Source: Irpex lacteus (taxonomy: Eukaryota > Basidiomycota > Agaricomycetes > Polyporales > Irpicaceae). From it: DNA of 64,000 nt. The notes below the pieces were generated by a model that saw only the letters and a list, made by a program, of their open reading frames with translations, searched no databases and was not told where the DNA came from. The stretch covers positions 124,001-188,000 of the forward strand of contig MQVO02000006.1 of NCBI GenBank assembly GCA_001986395.2, in the 5' to 3' direction. Both the position numbers and the translations under genes were made by a program. Every line of letters begins with the position of its first letter. Within the stretch, counting starts at the first letter, position 1. Shown in pieces: positions 47,754 to 60,350 of the stretch.

Positions 47754-50700
47754 ATGGACTCCTCCACGCTCGAGCGCCTTGTCAACCAATGTAGATCAAA
47801 TGGTGCGCGTAACACTAACGTTTCTCTGAGGAGTTGTATCTAACAAGCTTTATGCCATGACGATACGTAAACAGATGTCGATGCGAGGGTGGACGCGGTG
47901 ACGAAGTTGCAGGCTGAGTTCGAGGCCGGTGCCGAGGTGCGTTGCATACCTCGATGCGACTCGTACATTATCCTGAGTTGGCATACATGTAACTACAGAT
48001 TGCAGACCCAGACACTCTCCTTACAGCCTTGAAGGGATGCCTTCGTACGCCAAACCAGCACCTAACAACCGCCACACTCTCCGCCTTGCCCTCTCTCATA
48101 CCTCTCCTTGTCGCTCGTAATGCAGCTGGTCATCATGCGTCTTCGTCCACTTCCCCCTTTACATCAACTTCATCTGCTTCTGGATCTGTCATTGATGCAC
48201 ACGCACTTCGTCAAGTTCTACACGCCCTGCTTCCCGCAGGAGGTATCATCGAACGCCTTGGCGATGCTCGCGAACGGCCACGCGATAAGGCTCGCGAAAC
48301 TTTCGCTATGCTCGGCGGGTATGCTTATCGATGCGGTGCCGTATCATCGAGCATCCGTGGAAAGGATGCGAAGGGTGGACCAGAGACACCCCTAATGATA
48401 TTCGAGCGATTCTTGAAGGAAGCAGGATTGGCCAGCAAAGTTCCTAGGGTGAGGGAGCAATCCATCCTGACGCTGGTACAAATTCGGCGGTCGCATCATA
48501 TGTTTCCTATCCGTCCGTATCTGCCATCTCTGGTTGAAGCGTTAGAAGACTCGGACCCTAGTGTGCGGGGGACGGCCGGGACGTCTGTGGTAGAGTTGTT
48601 CACCGGGCCTGGCGTAACGGATGCTGCACGAGCCGACCTCAAGAAGGAGATGACAAAGAAGGGTGTGAGGAAGACGATTGTGGAGAGCATACTCGCGAAG
48701 GTTTTGGCTGGGGGAGGGGCGAGCACTCCAGCAGCGAGCGATGCAGGGTCCGAGAACGGTGATCCCGCATACATTGCGCCTAGCCAGTCACTGAGCAAGA
48801 AACCTGGTTTGGCGAATAGCATGTCGAGGTCCGTTAGTCAGCCGAACGTAGACAAATCGCGGCCTGCTAGCCGCAACGCTGCCGCTCCTGTTGAAGGAGT
48901 AACAGGAGGCGTGAGCACTGCCGAAGTGAAGCCAGCCTATGTGAGTTCTATGCATCGTCTTAGCGCAGTTCTCAAGCCTAGTGATAATGATACGTTGCAT
49001 TAGATTGCGTCAAGTCGAGATCTCGAGAACGAGTTCGCGTCTATGCTCAAACATTTCGAAGTATGCACCCGATTTGCCTTCCTGTTCTCCTTGGCGCTTA
49101 CATGATCCCAGGGTAAAGAAACCGAACACAACTGGGCGCCTCGTGAAAAGGCGGTCCTTCGTGTGCGAGGGATGCTCAAAGGTGAAGTACACGAAAGGTT
49201 CAATGAAACCTTTATGCACGGCCTCAAGCATGGTTTTATGGATGCTTCTTTGAAGACGGTCAGTTGAAAAGCTGTCAATATGTAGTCTTGCACTGATCCG
49301 TTGAAGTAGCTGGCCAGTTTGCGTACCACAGTCGCCGCCAACACCATTTCTCTATACTGTGAACTAGCTACAACACTAGGGGTGGCATTCGATCCGTTCT
49401 GCGATATGGTATACACGCACCTATTTCGGATGGCGAGTTTAACGAAAAAGGTCATCGCGCTGCAGTCTCAGGCCGCCGTAGACACCATTATCCACGCAGT
49501 CTCACCTCAAGCTCGTTTGCTTCTGTCTCTCTGTTGGAACGGGATCCAGGACAAAGCAGTGCAAATGAGGACGTATTGCATCGGCCACCTGAAAGTTTTC
49601 CTCGAGGTTCACGGCAGTCGCGCCCGGAATACTATCGAGGGTGTAGGCGGCGTTGAGACTATAGAGAAGTGTTTGAAGAAAGTGTTGGCCGATGCTAACC
49701 CTGCTGCACGGGAAATCGGTCGTTCAGCCTTCTGGGTGTTCAATAATGTATGGCCAGATCAAGGACAGGCACTTATGGCCCGCCTCGACAATTCGTCCAG
49801 GAAACAGTTAGAGAAGGCATGTCCTGATCCTCAGCTTGCGGCTGGTCTACAGGCAGCGTCGGTACAGACCCCAGCGACCAAGAAGTCCAGCATCGCCGCC
49901 GCTATCGCAGCCAGTCGTGCGAAAGCCAAGGCTATTGCAACGGCACCACCAACGCTGAGACACCAAGCCACGTCTCAAGCGCGAACAACATCGCCTCCTG
50001 CTGCCAAGAGGCCAACCTCGCCCTCTCTATCTAACAGCCAGTCTACTGGATCTGTGCGTGCCGCTTCCCCTACTAGCAGATCTCCTCCACGGTCGAGAAT
50101 CCTGTCCGGTGGAGGGATGCCTCGCACAGTTAGCGCTGGCTTCGTTCCAAACCGAGAAGCTACACGGGTTCCTTTACCTGAGTCACCGCCTTCTCCCACA
50201 CCAGAAAGTACGTTCCGCCGTCGGATGTCCTCTCCATTGGTCAGCTCCCCGAGTCCGCCCAGCACGACCACTATACGTCGTGCTACTCAAACTGCCTTGC
50301 CTTCTTCTCCTTCACCCCCCCGTTCAGGTCTGTTACAGACCAACGCACACACTCTGCCTCGGGGGGCTCCCCGCGTGCCACGCGAGTCTGTAAATATTTC
50401 GGCACTATACGGGAACACCGACGATTCACTTCTTCTCGCTTCGAATATCCCTATCCCGCAGGATAGCGACTCGGACATGGATATCGATGATTCCATCAAC
50501 TTGGTATCTTTCTCTACGCCATATGAGATGTATCCGCCGGAGCGTGCGCATCCTCAGGCCAGGTCTGCCGCCTCATTTTCGCCGCACTCGAGCAGCTCGC
50601 GTCCGCCTCTCTCCCACGCCTTGTCGACCGGCACGAGTTCGCCTCCCTCAGGTGTACCACAACCTATGGTGGAAGACGCGATGCGAGCGCGTGCCGAGCA

Positions 50701-52331
50701 GGCAGAGAGCGCCGCAGAACGTCTACTGGAATTAGTGGTTGATCCTGAAGAGGAATCACAGTCAACCACCTTAGTTTCATCCTTACTACTCAGCCACAAC
50801 GGCGATTCGATAGCGCGGTCTATGCACCGAGTACCGTCGAGGCCATCTACAGGATCCGTAAATCAGCCGAGACCGGCCCCTATACCGCAACCACCAAAGA
50901 CACCTGTCAGTAAGGGCTCAGCGACGGTGCGGAAGGTGTCGCTCTTCCAGGATAGTCCAGCATACAACAGAAAGGCATCAAGCTCGATATTTGACATGAT
51001 TAACGGCCAGAATAATGACAGCGTCTGGTGGAGCAAGCGGATGGCCCGTACGTATCATCATCTTATGCCAGCTATGAGGAAGCTGACTGATTTAACCTCC
51101 TTGGCCACTTCCGATTTTTCGGATCGTCAGTGTTCAATGAGCGGGCCATGATTCCAGAGGGAGAGCTTTCCGATCGGAAAGAGGAGTTGAATGGGCACAT
51201 CTCCTCACTGGAGGAGGGCCTTGCGGATGTCCTCGTGCTGAAGAAGCTGGCACATCTTTGCAGACAGAACCCTGTGAATGAACCCATCTCCCCAATCAGT
51301 CCGGACTTTTCCGATCCCTCCAGTCCGTCTCCTCTGTTTGGCCGCACGCGCACGTTACCCTCACTCAAGTCGGACTTTTGGCACCAGGACAAAACCTTTG
51401 AGCGACTGTTCAACGTCCTTGTGCAATATTTGGACCCTGCCAGGGTACGTGGGTTTTATGTGCCTTGCGGTTCCCGTATCACCGCTCTCAATGATGGTAC
51501 TGTTTGTATTGACTGTTTGTGTAGCCTACGACCGAATTGGAGTATGGGCTTATAGTGCTGTGGGAGATCTTGGAGTCTCAAGCACCGTTGCTCGAGGGCC
51601 GGGAGTCTGACGTTTTCTCTGCATTGCTCCATGTTAGGTATAGCGGACATCCAACGGTGAGTTCGCTTTGTGATCTTCTCAACGTTTTGACGTGAGCCAA
51701 TCGTGACTCATACATCATACCCAGGTGATGCAAGCTACTACAACATTCCGAGACACTCTCACATCGCGCATCGAACCGGTGTACGGTTTAACGACGATGC
51801 ACGCGTGTTTACATACATTCAAGGAGTCCCCTCTACCTCCTCTGGCAGATATCGAGACCAAGAATGGTACCTATGCATTTGGGTTGATTGCTCTGGGAAA
51901 GTTTATCCTCCGTCTACCGGCGGAAGTCCTAGAAGATGAACTCCCCCGATTGAGGGTGACGCTCACTTCAGTAAGTACTGCATAATTAATTGTATACTTC
52001 AGAGCATTTCTCACGTGCTATCACTCAGGCACTGACCGACACGAGCTCCGACTCGTCCCTTGTGGTACGAGAAGCCGCAGCTGCATCGATCATCGCTGCA
52101 CAATTAGTGTTGCAAGATGAGGCACAGTTGTTCACTCTATTGGCCGGTCTACCGGAGGACAAGAAGAACCTTTTGGCGTATCTCTTCGATAAACATGGGT
52201 GTCGTAGTTCTTCGGGGAAGCCTACCCCACAGGGCATGGAGAAGCTCGAACGTGAGATGCGCCGGTTAGATAACCGTACGAGCCTTCCGCCGCGACCGAG
52301 CGGGCTTTCTACGTCACTAATGTCTACGTAA
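47754..52331 (+). CDS. CLASP / Stu1 family microtubule-associated protein
   Basis: Binds microtubule plus ends and rescues or stabilises spindle microtubules through TOG domains. Exons: 47754-47802, 47875-47936, 47999-48940, 49004-49060, 49112-49258, 49310-51047, 51131-51444, 51525-51656, 51725-51970, 52029-52331; 1329 aa. Residues 1 to about 250 form HEAT-like TOG repeats (LIPLLVARNAAG, REQSILTLVQIR, PSLVEALEDSDPSVR). The second TOG, the CLASP_N domain, starts at about residue 372 (NWAPREKAVLRVRGML) and runs to about 570. A Ser/Pro/Arg-rich linker (about 595-950) is the likely microtubule-lattice and EB-binding region. A C-terminal helical domain follows (about 1000-1310). The start is the first ATG that opens into the conserved first helix. 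Confidence 0.9.
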
Positions 52332-53021
52332 CGCGAGTCTTTGCGTATTTCTGGTTCTTGATGACTTCCGCATACCTGGTAAATTAGAGTATCAGCAACT
52401 GCCATTATGGCATATCCTTCCGTGTTTCTTTCCCTTTCATTCCAGTCATTCGCAAATGTTTTCTTACTATTGTTATCGTAATTGCCGTATTCCAGCCATG
52501 CTTTCGTGTCACATCGCGTTATCGCACTTGTATTCTTTCCCGTACCTTGTCTGCTATTATGAATATGCTGAACGAATCTACCAGCTGAGTTCAGAGTCCT
52601 AGTGGCAGCCCATGCATCAGCGCTCATGCATCATGCTTTGCGTTGGGCCCGAAATCACATTGTTGGTTTTATACTGCCACACCGTATGCAGACGCAGTTT
52701 CGTATAATTGATTCCACACTTGCGGGCTGGCGAGTCCTTGAGCTAACTTTGACGCTCGCGAAAGTAAAAGAAATTAGTTTCCTGCTATTACATCTATACT
52801 GACTACTATATACTTGAGTCCCCATGACATTCTACAAGACGAGCAAAGCAATCGACGGTTAACGATGTAAGTCTCGAGATCCATGGTCATCAACAACGAA
52901 TCACCGCCGATAGGACAGAGATCTGCTTATCCAAAAAGCAACTGTGAAAGCCACTGTCGCGACTATGAGAATAACTTCAGCATGATATCAGCCAATTGAG
53001 AAGTGAAATAAGCGTACCCCC
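52332..53021. other. Convergent intergenic stretch, CLASP / PPR gene
   Basis: Holds the 3' ends of two converging transcripts. No gene seen. The minus ORF at 52025-52627 is an antisense shadow over its first half. Confidence 0.5.
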
Positions 53022-55193
53022 CTAGTCGTCCCTCTGTGGTTCTGCTGTTTTCAAGCTAGGACGCGATGCAGACGGAGTGAAGAAATCCATCTTGATCCCC
53101 CTGATGAACGGTTGTCGTGGGTTCGGCAAACCAAGAGTGGCCACCTCCTCTGGATCCGCCTCGACTTTGGGCTTCCGTGGCCGGTAGTTGACAGAAGTAC
53201 GCCATTGCTCCTTCGTGATCAATACACGTGCGCGCTGGCTGCGCAGATAGATGTCTTTCGAGGACCAGACACGACGGCCAAGTTTTTCCTTCACACGCTG
53301 GGTTGTGCGGCCAACAACATCGGCCATGCGCCGCTCAAGGATGAGGAGACGAGTATATTCGCGGCGTAGAAGGTGTAGATGGAGGTTTGGACTGAAGTTT
53401 TTAACTCGCGGAATGTGAGGACGCGATGCCGTAGCTGTGGATGATTCATCGCCATCAGAGCCCTCTTCTCTTGCTGGCTCTATCGTCTTTGACACTGGAG
53501 AAGACTTTGGAGCGGCCCCATGAACGGGAATGGCGTCATCTTCTGAGATACGTTTGAGCGGTGATGAGAGGGAAGCCGGTTCGGATGTTTCTTCTACCAA
53601 TGTCGCAGAAGTTGGCGGTGTCGATGCTTCCAAACCATTTTCTGAGGGCAAATGGCTATCTTCTACTCGTTCAGTAACACGTTCTTCATCGCGCTTCTCA
53701 ACGATCCGACGGAAGAAAATAATATCGGCCCTTCTTCGCCGCTTCATCCGATATAGCATGTGTAGCGTCCATCGCATCATAGGAATCTTCTTGTGTCTGT
53801 TTGTCAGGCCATAGACAGACTGGAGCATCTTGGTCGTGAACATGAGACGAGGCGCTGTGACTAGGCGAATATCTACGTGCTCCTGAGACAATGCAGCCCG
53901 TAGCGCCTTCTGGTGTTCGCGATCAGAGCGGTAGGCTTGGTAAAGATAATGTCGAGCGAAGGGGGCATGGTCGTTGCGGGATATCCACTTGATGAGCCGC
54001 TCGTAGGTTAGCGTGTTCGGTTCAGCGTGCGGCGGAGTAAAGGGTGCGACTTCGGGTCGGTCGTCACCAAAGTCATCATCTGCATCGTCCATATAGGAAG
54101 AGTCGCGTGTAGAAGATACTCCCGCTGGTAGAGGTGTCGTGAGGACTTCGAACGCTTGTACAAGCTTCGATATGCGACCTTTGCGTCCTAGGAAGTCGAC
54201 AGTGTTATTCAGGGCGGAGGTGGTGAACGGGAATGGATGTAAGGGGGAAAACGACGACGACGGAGATTCGCTCGAAGATGTGGTCCTATCCCAGAACTCC
54301 AACGGTGGCCGATCCGGATACGCCAGGTCAATACCGTAGGCCAACCGCATCAATCTTTCAAAAGGCTCATCCTCGAGAGCCTCTCCTATGATACGAAAGC
54401 ACGTGTCAACGGTTGCGCTCGTCAGTTCTACTTTGTTGTGTTCCATCTCCTTCAGAAGCTTGAAGACAAAGGTCGAGATTCCAGAGGCGAGCTTCGGGCG
54501 GTCCTCATGCCAGGTAGGGAGCGTAAGGCGACGGTATAGAGCCTGAAGACACAGCTCATACGCCTTGGCTCGTTTCTCCAGGCCAACTTGTGACATCTCC
54601 CGCAGCACCTGAAGGGCTCCAATGTGCTGTCCTACTGCTGCAAAATGCCGCAGGACGAAGTAATAGTCGGACGTCGATGGCGTATACCCCGCTTGGCGCA
54701 TATTGTGAATGATTGCCTGGAAGCGAGCTTCATGCGGATGGGCGGCACGTATCTTCTGCTTTTGTTGCATTCGTATGACTACACCGTACCGCGCCTGAGC
54801 TAATGAGGTGGTGCATCGTCTGAGAACTGCCCGGTGTATCTCCAGAGGAATCTCATCCGGACGCAAGAAGTTGAGTAGGTCGACGTACGAAGACCACACA
54901 CGAGCCCGCGTGAAATCCTCCGACTCCAAATTCCTCTTGAAAACCTGCAGCTTCTTCCACCTGATAGACTCCTGTTGTTTCTGCCTGACCGCCAGCGGAT
55001 TGAAATCCAGCACACCCGAGGTCGGAGTGAGCACTGCCGCAGATTTGGCCTGCGGTGTCGTGTGCAGGCTGCGCACTACGCCTGATGCGCATGCCTGAGT
55101 CAGCCTAGGAGTTGTAATTCTGGTCCTCAGGCATATTCGAGACATTGACGAGCTGGAGAGGAGAGAGCTAGAGCATACGAAAGCGTTGAACAA
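53022..55193 (-). CDS. Mitochondrial pentatricopeptide-repeat protein
   Basis: Intronless gene, 723 aa. PPR proteins bind organellar RNA and act in its processing, stability or translation; the target here is unknown. The N-terminus is a mitochondrial presequence: basic, Ser-rich, with RSLHTTPQA near residue 45. A second in-frame Met (MSRICLRTR, residue 17) is an equally good start. PPR-like helix pairs are visible at about residues 155-235 (FQAIIHNMRQAGYTPSTSDY, FVLRHFAAVGQHIGALQVLR, AYELCLQALYRRL) and more weakly at 245-360. Residues about 365-430 and 520-600 are acidic and Ser-rich insertions. The C-terminus is basic. The lack of introns is unusual among its neighbours but common for PPR genes. 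Confidence 0.82.
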   Translation of the reverse strand: MFNAFVCSSSLLSSSSMSRICLRTRITTPRLTQACASGVVRSLHTTPQAKSAAVLTPTSGVLDFNPLAVRQKQQESIRWKKLQVFKRNLESEDFTRARVWSSYVDLLNFLRPDEIPLEIHRAVLRRCTTSLAQARYGVVIRMQQKQKIRAAHPHEARFQAIIHNMRQAGYTPSTSDYYFVLRHFAAVGQHIGALQVLREMSQVGLEKRAKAYELCLQALYRRLTLPTWHEDRPKLASGISTFVFKLLKEMEHNKVELTSATVDTCFRIIGEALEDEPFERLMRLAYGIDLAYPDRPPLEFWDRTTSSSESPSSSFSPLHPFPFTTSALNNTVDFLGRKGRISKLVQAFEVLTTPLPAGVSSTRDSSYMDDADDDFGDDRPEVAPFTPPHAEPNTLTYERLIKWISRNDHAPFARHYLYQAYRSDREHQKALRAALSQEHVDIRLVTAPRLMFTTKMLQSVYGLTNRHKKIPMMRWTLHMLYRMKRRRRADIIFFRRIVEKRDEERVTERVEDSHLPSENGLEASTPPTSATLVEETSEPASLSSPLKRISEDDAIPVHGAAPKSSPVSKTIEPAREEGSDGDESSTATASRPHIPRVKNFSPNLHLHLLRREYTRLLILERRMADVVGRTTQRVKEKLGRRVWSSKDIYLRSQRARVLITKEQWRTSVNYRPRKPKVEADPEEVATLGLPNPRQPFIRGIKMDFFTPSASRPSLKTAEPQRDD

Positions 55194-55431
55194 CTTAGAC
55201 GTAGCACTCGCCCAATATTCCTGCCACCGACACTTCCGATCAAAAATTGGGCCACGTGGGATATAGCGCCCATCTATGATCAGTGGTAGCTACTACGCCT
55301 AGTACACCGCCAATATTCCTGTGAATGAGTATTAAGCCTGATGCTTGAGTACAAGTACTCGTATAATTCAACGATCATTTTATTGCGCTGTTTCCAATTA
55401 TCTTCGCTATACAGAACTGCATGTATGAATC

Positions 55432-56351
55432 CTATAAATCTCTTTTGTACACAACAAGCCTCTCCCTGTTGACGTGGACGGCTGAACTACGTTCAGGAAC
55501 CTTGTTCAGGACTTTAGTCCATCCATCGCCCAAGACTTCGTCGTAGTGCTCAGTCCTAACAAAGAAAGGAGGACCGTAATCTTGGGTGGGTCTATTGGAA
55601 ATACCAATACCACGAGATAGCCACCAGGCTTGATGAGGGAACTTATCTTCTTCCCCCAATCCTTTCGTAGGGAAGGGAGAATAGCCACGAAGAACCTAGC
55701 CCACCAGCACACAGTATGAGCTATCACAGAAACTACGAATAAGACCCTACTCACGTGTAGTCATATATGAGATCAAAGCGTTCCGCGTCCGGCACCTCGA
55801 AGGAGAAAAAGTCATGTTGCTCGACCGACACTTTGCCAGAACCTGCCGTTGTTTTGCGGGAGGCCACAAGCCTACGAGAGCAGAGTCTCAAAGACAAGCA
55901 CACTCTGGTATTTCGATGCGGCTCACTCTTCCGCACCCTTCACCGCAGTCGCCGAGATATCAATGGCTAACGTATTCAGACCGAGCTCGTTGGAAATGTA
56001 GATTGCATCATATGCCTGTGTGGCCGAAGGTTATGAGAATGATTCGTCACAACAAGCAGCGACTTACTCGTCCACATCCCGGCACCAGTGCACGACCCGC
56101 CTTCGGGAAGTCTATCTCCGATGACTTCAGCAAGTCGTAAAATGCTGGTTGGACTTCACCGACGTCCCACGGCGTCACATTAGCTTTCCTGCATGCAGAG
56201 AAATGATAATCAGAAGAATTCAGCTTTTAGGGCCATCGCGGTAGAAGAGAACCACGGACCAAGCCTCATCCCAACCGCTTTTGTGGTCTTCTGCGATGAA
56301 CTTCCTGACCCGCTCTTGTGCTGTTGGCTGTATTTGCGCCTGTTCATCCAT
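55432..56351 (-). CDS. Thiol/thiopurine-type SAM methyltransferase (TMT/HOL1-like), frameshifted
   Basis: Predicted small-molecule S-methyltransferase of the TPMT superfamily. Exons on the complement: 55432-55695, 55755-55871, 55927-56015, 56068-56188, 56260-56351. Visible: MDEQAQIQPTAQERVRKFI start; W-x-x-x-x-TPWDVGEVQPAF; SAM-binding motif I GRALVPGCGRAYDA; acidic strand LNTLAIDIS; EQHDFFSF; DLIYDYTFFVAILPSLRKDW; KPGGYLVVLVFPID. In the last exon the frame slips by one base at about 55584-55586: upstream codons lead to a stop at 55506, while the conserved ending (QDYGPPFFV, HYDEVLG) lies in another frame that ends at 55432. One missing C in a CCC run explains it, and the total exon length plus one is a multiple of three (227 aa). 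Either a recent null allele or a sequencing error. Confidence 0.8.
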
Positions 56352-59300
56352 GATTTCCTGATATCTATCAGAGATAGAGAAGTCGAGTCAACATCCGCAG
56401 GAGAAACGTAAGGGCAAAACAGCGACTAGACCAGTGATGGCAGTGGAAGATACGCGTAGTCCGTAATGTACTCGTGTAACCCATGCTCGTATACCACACT
56501 ACAAGGACTGGAGTAGCATCTGATATCATCGCATCCGACCCTGCACAAGGCGACCAACAGAAATTATCGTAGATGACGTACTCGGCGGACGACATTGTTC
56601 CACGAAATGCACCGGAGGACCCAAAACGAGGGCCTACGCAGGTTTGCCCGGGCGGGGTGTTATCCTGACTCGGACCACCCTGCCATGATTTCCAACCTTT
56701 TCGTATCACGGGTAAAAGGCAGCCTGCCTCACCTTGAAATTCTAGACCAACTGGGAGGTCGTCAGATTAGCTGAAAGCCTAGCAGCTCAAACTTGAACAC
56801 GAGTGAGCCGGTCCCCCGTTCAAGCTCAAGAGTAATTGGAGGATCGCATCAACCTCAGATAAACCTACCTTTCAGTCGGTGATGGCGATGAGGTAAGGCG
56901 GGGGCTTTGTGGCGCTGTAGTTCGTCGGCGATGTCCGCACAATCTTTAAGGCCGCTCAATGTAAAATTCCAATCTCCGCCCGTTTACTCACGATGGGAAA
57001 TTATGAAGGAACAAAGCGCTCGAGGATACTGGAAATCGATTTTCGCACACTCCATTGCATCCTGGGTTTACCGATTACGGGCCACGTAGGGCCATTGCGG
57101 AACAGCAGACCACGTCTTGCGCTATGCCCTTGCCCTACTGTCAGATTCCCACGGCCACTTGACATTTTATGGCCGTGTTGACACTATGGCCATGGTAGTA
57201 TATAGCATACGGAAGCCTGCTCGGGTGACGATAATCAGTCCGGAAGATGGTCGTCGCACTGATATACGCTCTTTCGAAGACTATACAGAGGCAGAGAAAT
57301 GCTTTGGTCCGCTTTAGATTTCTACCTCCAATGTAGATCTCTTAGTGCGCTTTGCTTGACGTACCGTTCAAGATTGTATACCCCTTCGCACATTGGCCAG
57401 TATCAATATCGCCAATGCTGGGTAGTTTCACTGTGTCTACAATACTATCCGGTACGTTGATACATAGAGCCATATTAAACCTTGACCTCGATGATCATCA
57501 GCAAGATACCCAAACACCGGATGCGGTTCAGTCAACCTCCTGAACGTCCATCTGCCGTTCGCTTGCCAACTGACCTATCGATCGGAAGGGTTATCTAGCT
57601 CTGAATTGCCTGAGCAAGAAGAATCTAGAGCATTGTGCGGCGCTTCCAGACACTGGTGTCAATTTGCGGTCCATCTTTCAGTCAATAGCAATGTGCTCAC
57701 AACCCGCGGGCGAACGACCAAAGACCGAGACTGGAGACCGTTGCGGTCTTTGGAATGGTCTGCCTCAATGCTAGCTAGCATACAGAGGCTGAAATCATCA
57801 GCCAAAGACTTACGTTATTGGCCTCTGAAAGCCTGTAATGATCGCTCCAAGCTGCCACAGCCCGAGAGCATTCGCCGCGAGCATTCAATTGCACATTACA
57901 GACGGATTTTCGTGCCGATTTGGACGTCACCATTGGACCGATTTTCTGTACAGAATGACATAAGTGTCCTATTGTCGACAATAAGACATTAGCGAGCTTC
58001 CATACAGCTGTATCACGGAGCCAGGCGCATAGCACAATGAAAGAATAAGAAGGGACTGTACGTGTGACATGGTGTTTTCGCACAGGACAATAAAGTTGGT
58101 TCTAGGGGAATGTGCGGTTGACAGACTCACCCGGGGTCCTGACACTTTCATGCGGATCTTCGTCCTTCTGATCTGAGGTGCTGCGTCTCACTGGACATGT
58201 AAATAAAGTGCAACCGTCAACATTCAGTCACACTGCATAACGCACGCACGCATGCGGGCATGCGCAAAAAAGGGTGTACAGCCCTGTCGGCGGTCATCTG
58301 TGGGAATGAAAACATGAGTGATGACCACAGGTTATAACAACGTAAAGGGACCGGTTCCGTATCACTTTCTGATGTCCTTGTTATATTACCAAGCGTGTGG
58401 GGATACCCTGCCCTCCTTTGTATGTCCAATCGTGCCGTCGCTGATATCACCACTGGCAGTGCCGCACTGAGCATTCAATAGCTGTCGCCCATTTATTTGT
58501 GATTGTTCTTGGTCCAATCTGGCGTCCCGTCATACTTGCAATGTGTCCTGGTTGACTGATCTTGTTAGAGAGACCTGAGTGGAAACTCTATAGCAGCGAG
58601 GAGAGGAGGCAATACATCCATACTTGACGTACCACAGATTCATTGTGGGCTTGAATTAAACGCTCTCGTATCAACGATGCGCCCAATACACGATGCGCAG
58701 TCGCGCGGTGAAGTGATTATTATAGAACAGTCGAGGACCGGTTGTCTGGTATTCCGTGCTTGGGGCTCGTTCTGGTTTCGGTGAAGCACTAAACTGCATA
58801 GGCTATACATGTTATATCGTGGATCTGAATCTTCCTCTTGTGTTCCGTAAATTCGAACTGTCATTGGTTAATTAATGCGATTGGTGTTGATGAGTCAAGG
58901 GCATCGTGGCGCTTTACGATGCATGTTCACAAAGCTCTGGCCGACGCCTGTCATGGATAGTGGGGTTGCTCTTATGCAACGATGCACGTTTTCTGCGCTG
59001 TCAGTGCCAGACAAGCTCACGTATACTCTGATGATCTGTTCGCGTACAGCCGAGCCGACGACTGTATGCCGAGAAGTCTGGCGGCGACTTTCCATTGTTT
59101 CACTCAACGATACGGGAAGCGCACCTACGGTACGGCAGCAATACCCCTGATTCGCATTCACTGGTCTTCCGTTGTTCTGTGAATACAGAGCATATCTCAT
59201 CAAGATACGAGCTGAATAAGCGCGGAAGCTTTACCTTCGTATACATGCCGTGCTAGAACATTGTGGCGGGCGTAGCGACGGATTCGCCGACAAGCCACCA

Positions 59301-59409
59301 GTGGTGGCTGATGGCTATCGGTCCATTATTTTGGATATTATCTTGCATAATAGTAGGGTACCAAGCAAACACAGCCAGTGTAGGGTACTGGTAAGTATTC
59401 CAGGTAAAA
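56352..59409. other. Gene-poor stretch
   Basis: Several short ORFs only. Plus-strand pieces at 56907-57317 (including HLTFYGRVDTMAMVVYSIRK) look somewhat coding but no splice-compatible gene emerged. No repeats or mobile element recognised. Confidence 0.4.
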
Positions 59410-60047
59410 TCAGAACGTCCGAATGGCATAAGCAACACAAATACAAATAAGAGAGTCCTGCAGTATCGTGTTTAGATTTGAGCTCATGAACAGCAATCTT
59501 GTGATGCTTACATTTGCAAACATTTCTTGTATTACCACGTCAGAGTCCTCCCAATGGCAGACCATATCCGCTCTGGGGAGGACGAGAAACAGTATTATGG
59601 CGTTCAGAGGCGTTAAGAAATCAAGGAATTTGAGACACACCTTCCTCCCTGTCCCAAGTTCTCCGTGATTTGTGTCGTAACGATGAATTTGCTGACAATA
59701 TCTCATCAATTGTTTTCTCCCAAGCAATAGGAGACGGCTAGTTAGAGAACTGACAAGCCTTTAGGTTGGATTTCTGCATATCCGCGAAACCATCAGCCAC
59801 AGCTAACCCCAACGCAAGCAAAACCCCACCACACACCTAGCATTCTCTCCTTCACACGTTCCCCAATCTCTTTCATCCACTGCTTCACACGCTCACGTTC
59901 ACGTGCAGGTGGCCATACCGCGGACGACAGGTTAGTTTGCAACAGCTTCTTCACGTAGGCGCGTAACAAGTCCGCATCGAAGTTTGGCCTTGGGGATGGG
60001 GCTCCAGATCGAGGATTGGAGGGGGAACGGAGACCAGAGGGAATCAT
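59410..60047 (-). CDS. Tctex1-type dynein light chain (TDA2-like)
   Basis: Small dimeric light-chain-fold protein. Family members bind dynein intermediate chain, and yeast Tda2 acts at endocytic actin patches. Exons on the complement: 59410-59457, 59512-59572, 59641-59691, 59755-59773, 59837-60047; 129 aa, usual for the family. One exon is only 19 nt. Visible: helices DADLLRAYVKKLLQTNL and RVKQWMKEIGERVKERMLEI, then strand FIVTTQITENLGQGG, then RADMVCHWEDSDVVIQEMFA, and final strand SLICICVAYAIRTF at the C-terminus. The start MIPSGLRSPS is the first Met in a short disordered leader; the frame is open further upstream. Confidence 0.88.
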
Positions 60048-60350
60048 GATGGTAGCGGTAAACTTGGGGATTAACGCATGCGTCGAGAATGAGAGGAGAA
60101 AGGCAAAGGTCGCGTAGTCAGGCGCGCCGCCGTCAGTTCGAAGCGTAGTGGCCGTAAAAGGCAGGCATACGTGCTTACACGCCCAAGAAGCGCCCAATTA
60201 TGGGCGCCCTTCAAAGTAATCACGTGCATTAATCAAGTCGGTTTCCGGCGTCTGTCACGGTCTCCTCGCCTATGAGCGTGTCAATTTCCTGCGCAGACGA
60301 CGGTGAATCGTACGTACAAGGCTTGTCAACGCTCTTGGACGATAACCACC
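60048..60350. promoter_or_regulatory. Shared divergent promoter, TDA2-like / PEX11-like
   Basis: About 300 bp between divergently transcribed start codons, so both promoters should lie here. No specific site identified. Confidence 0.45.

Noticed and set aside
49975..50799. Minus-strand ORFs opposite CLASP
   Set aside because: Antisense shadows of the Ser/Pro-rich linker exon of CLASP.
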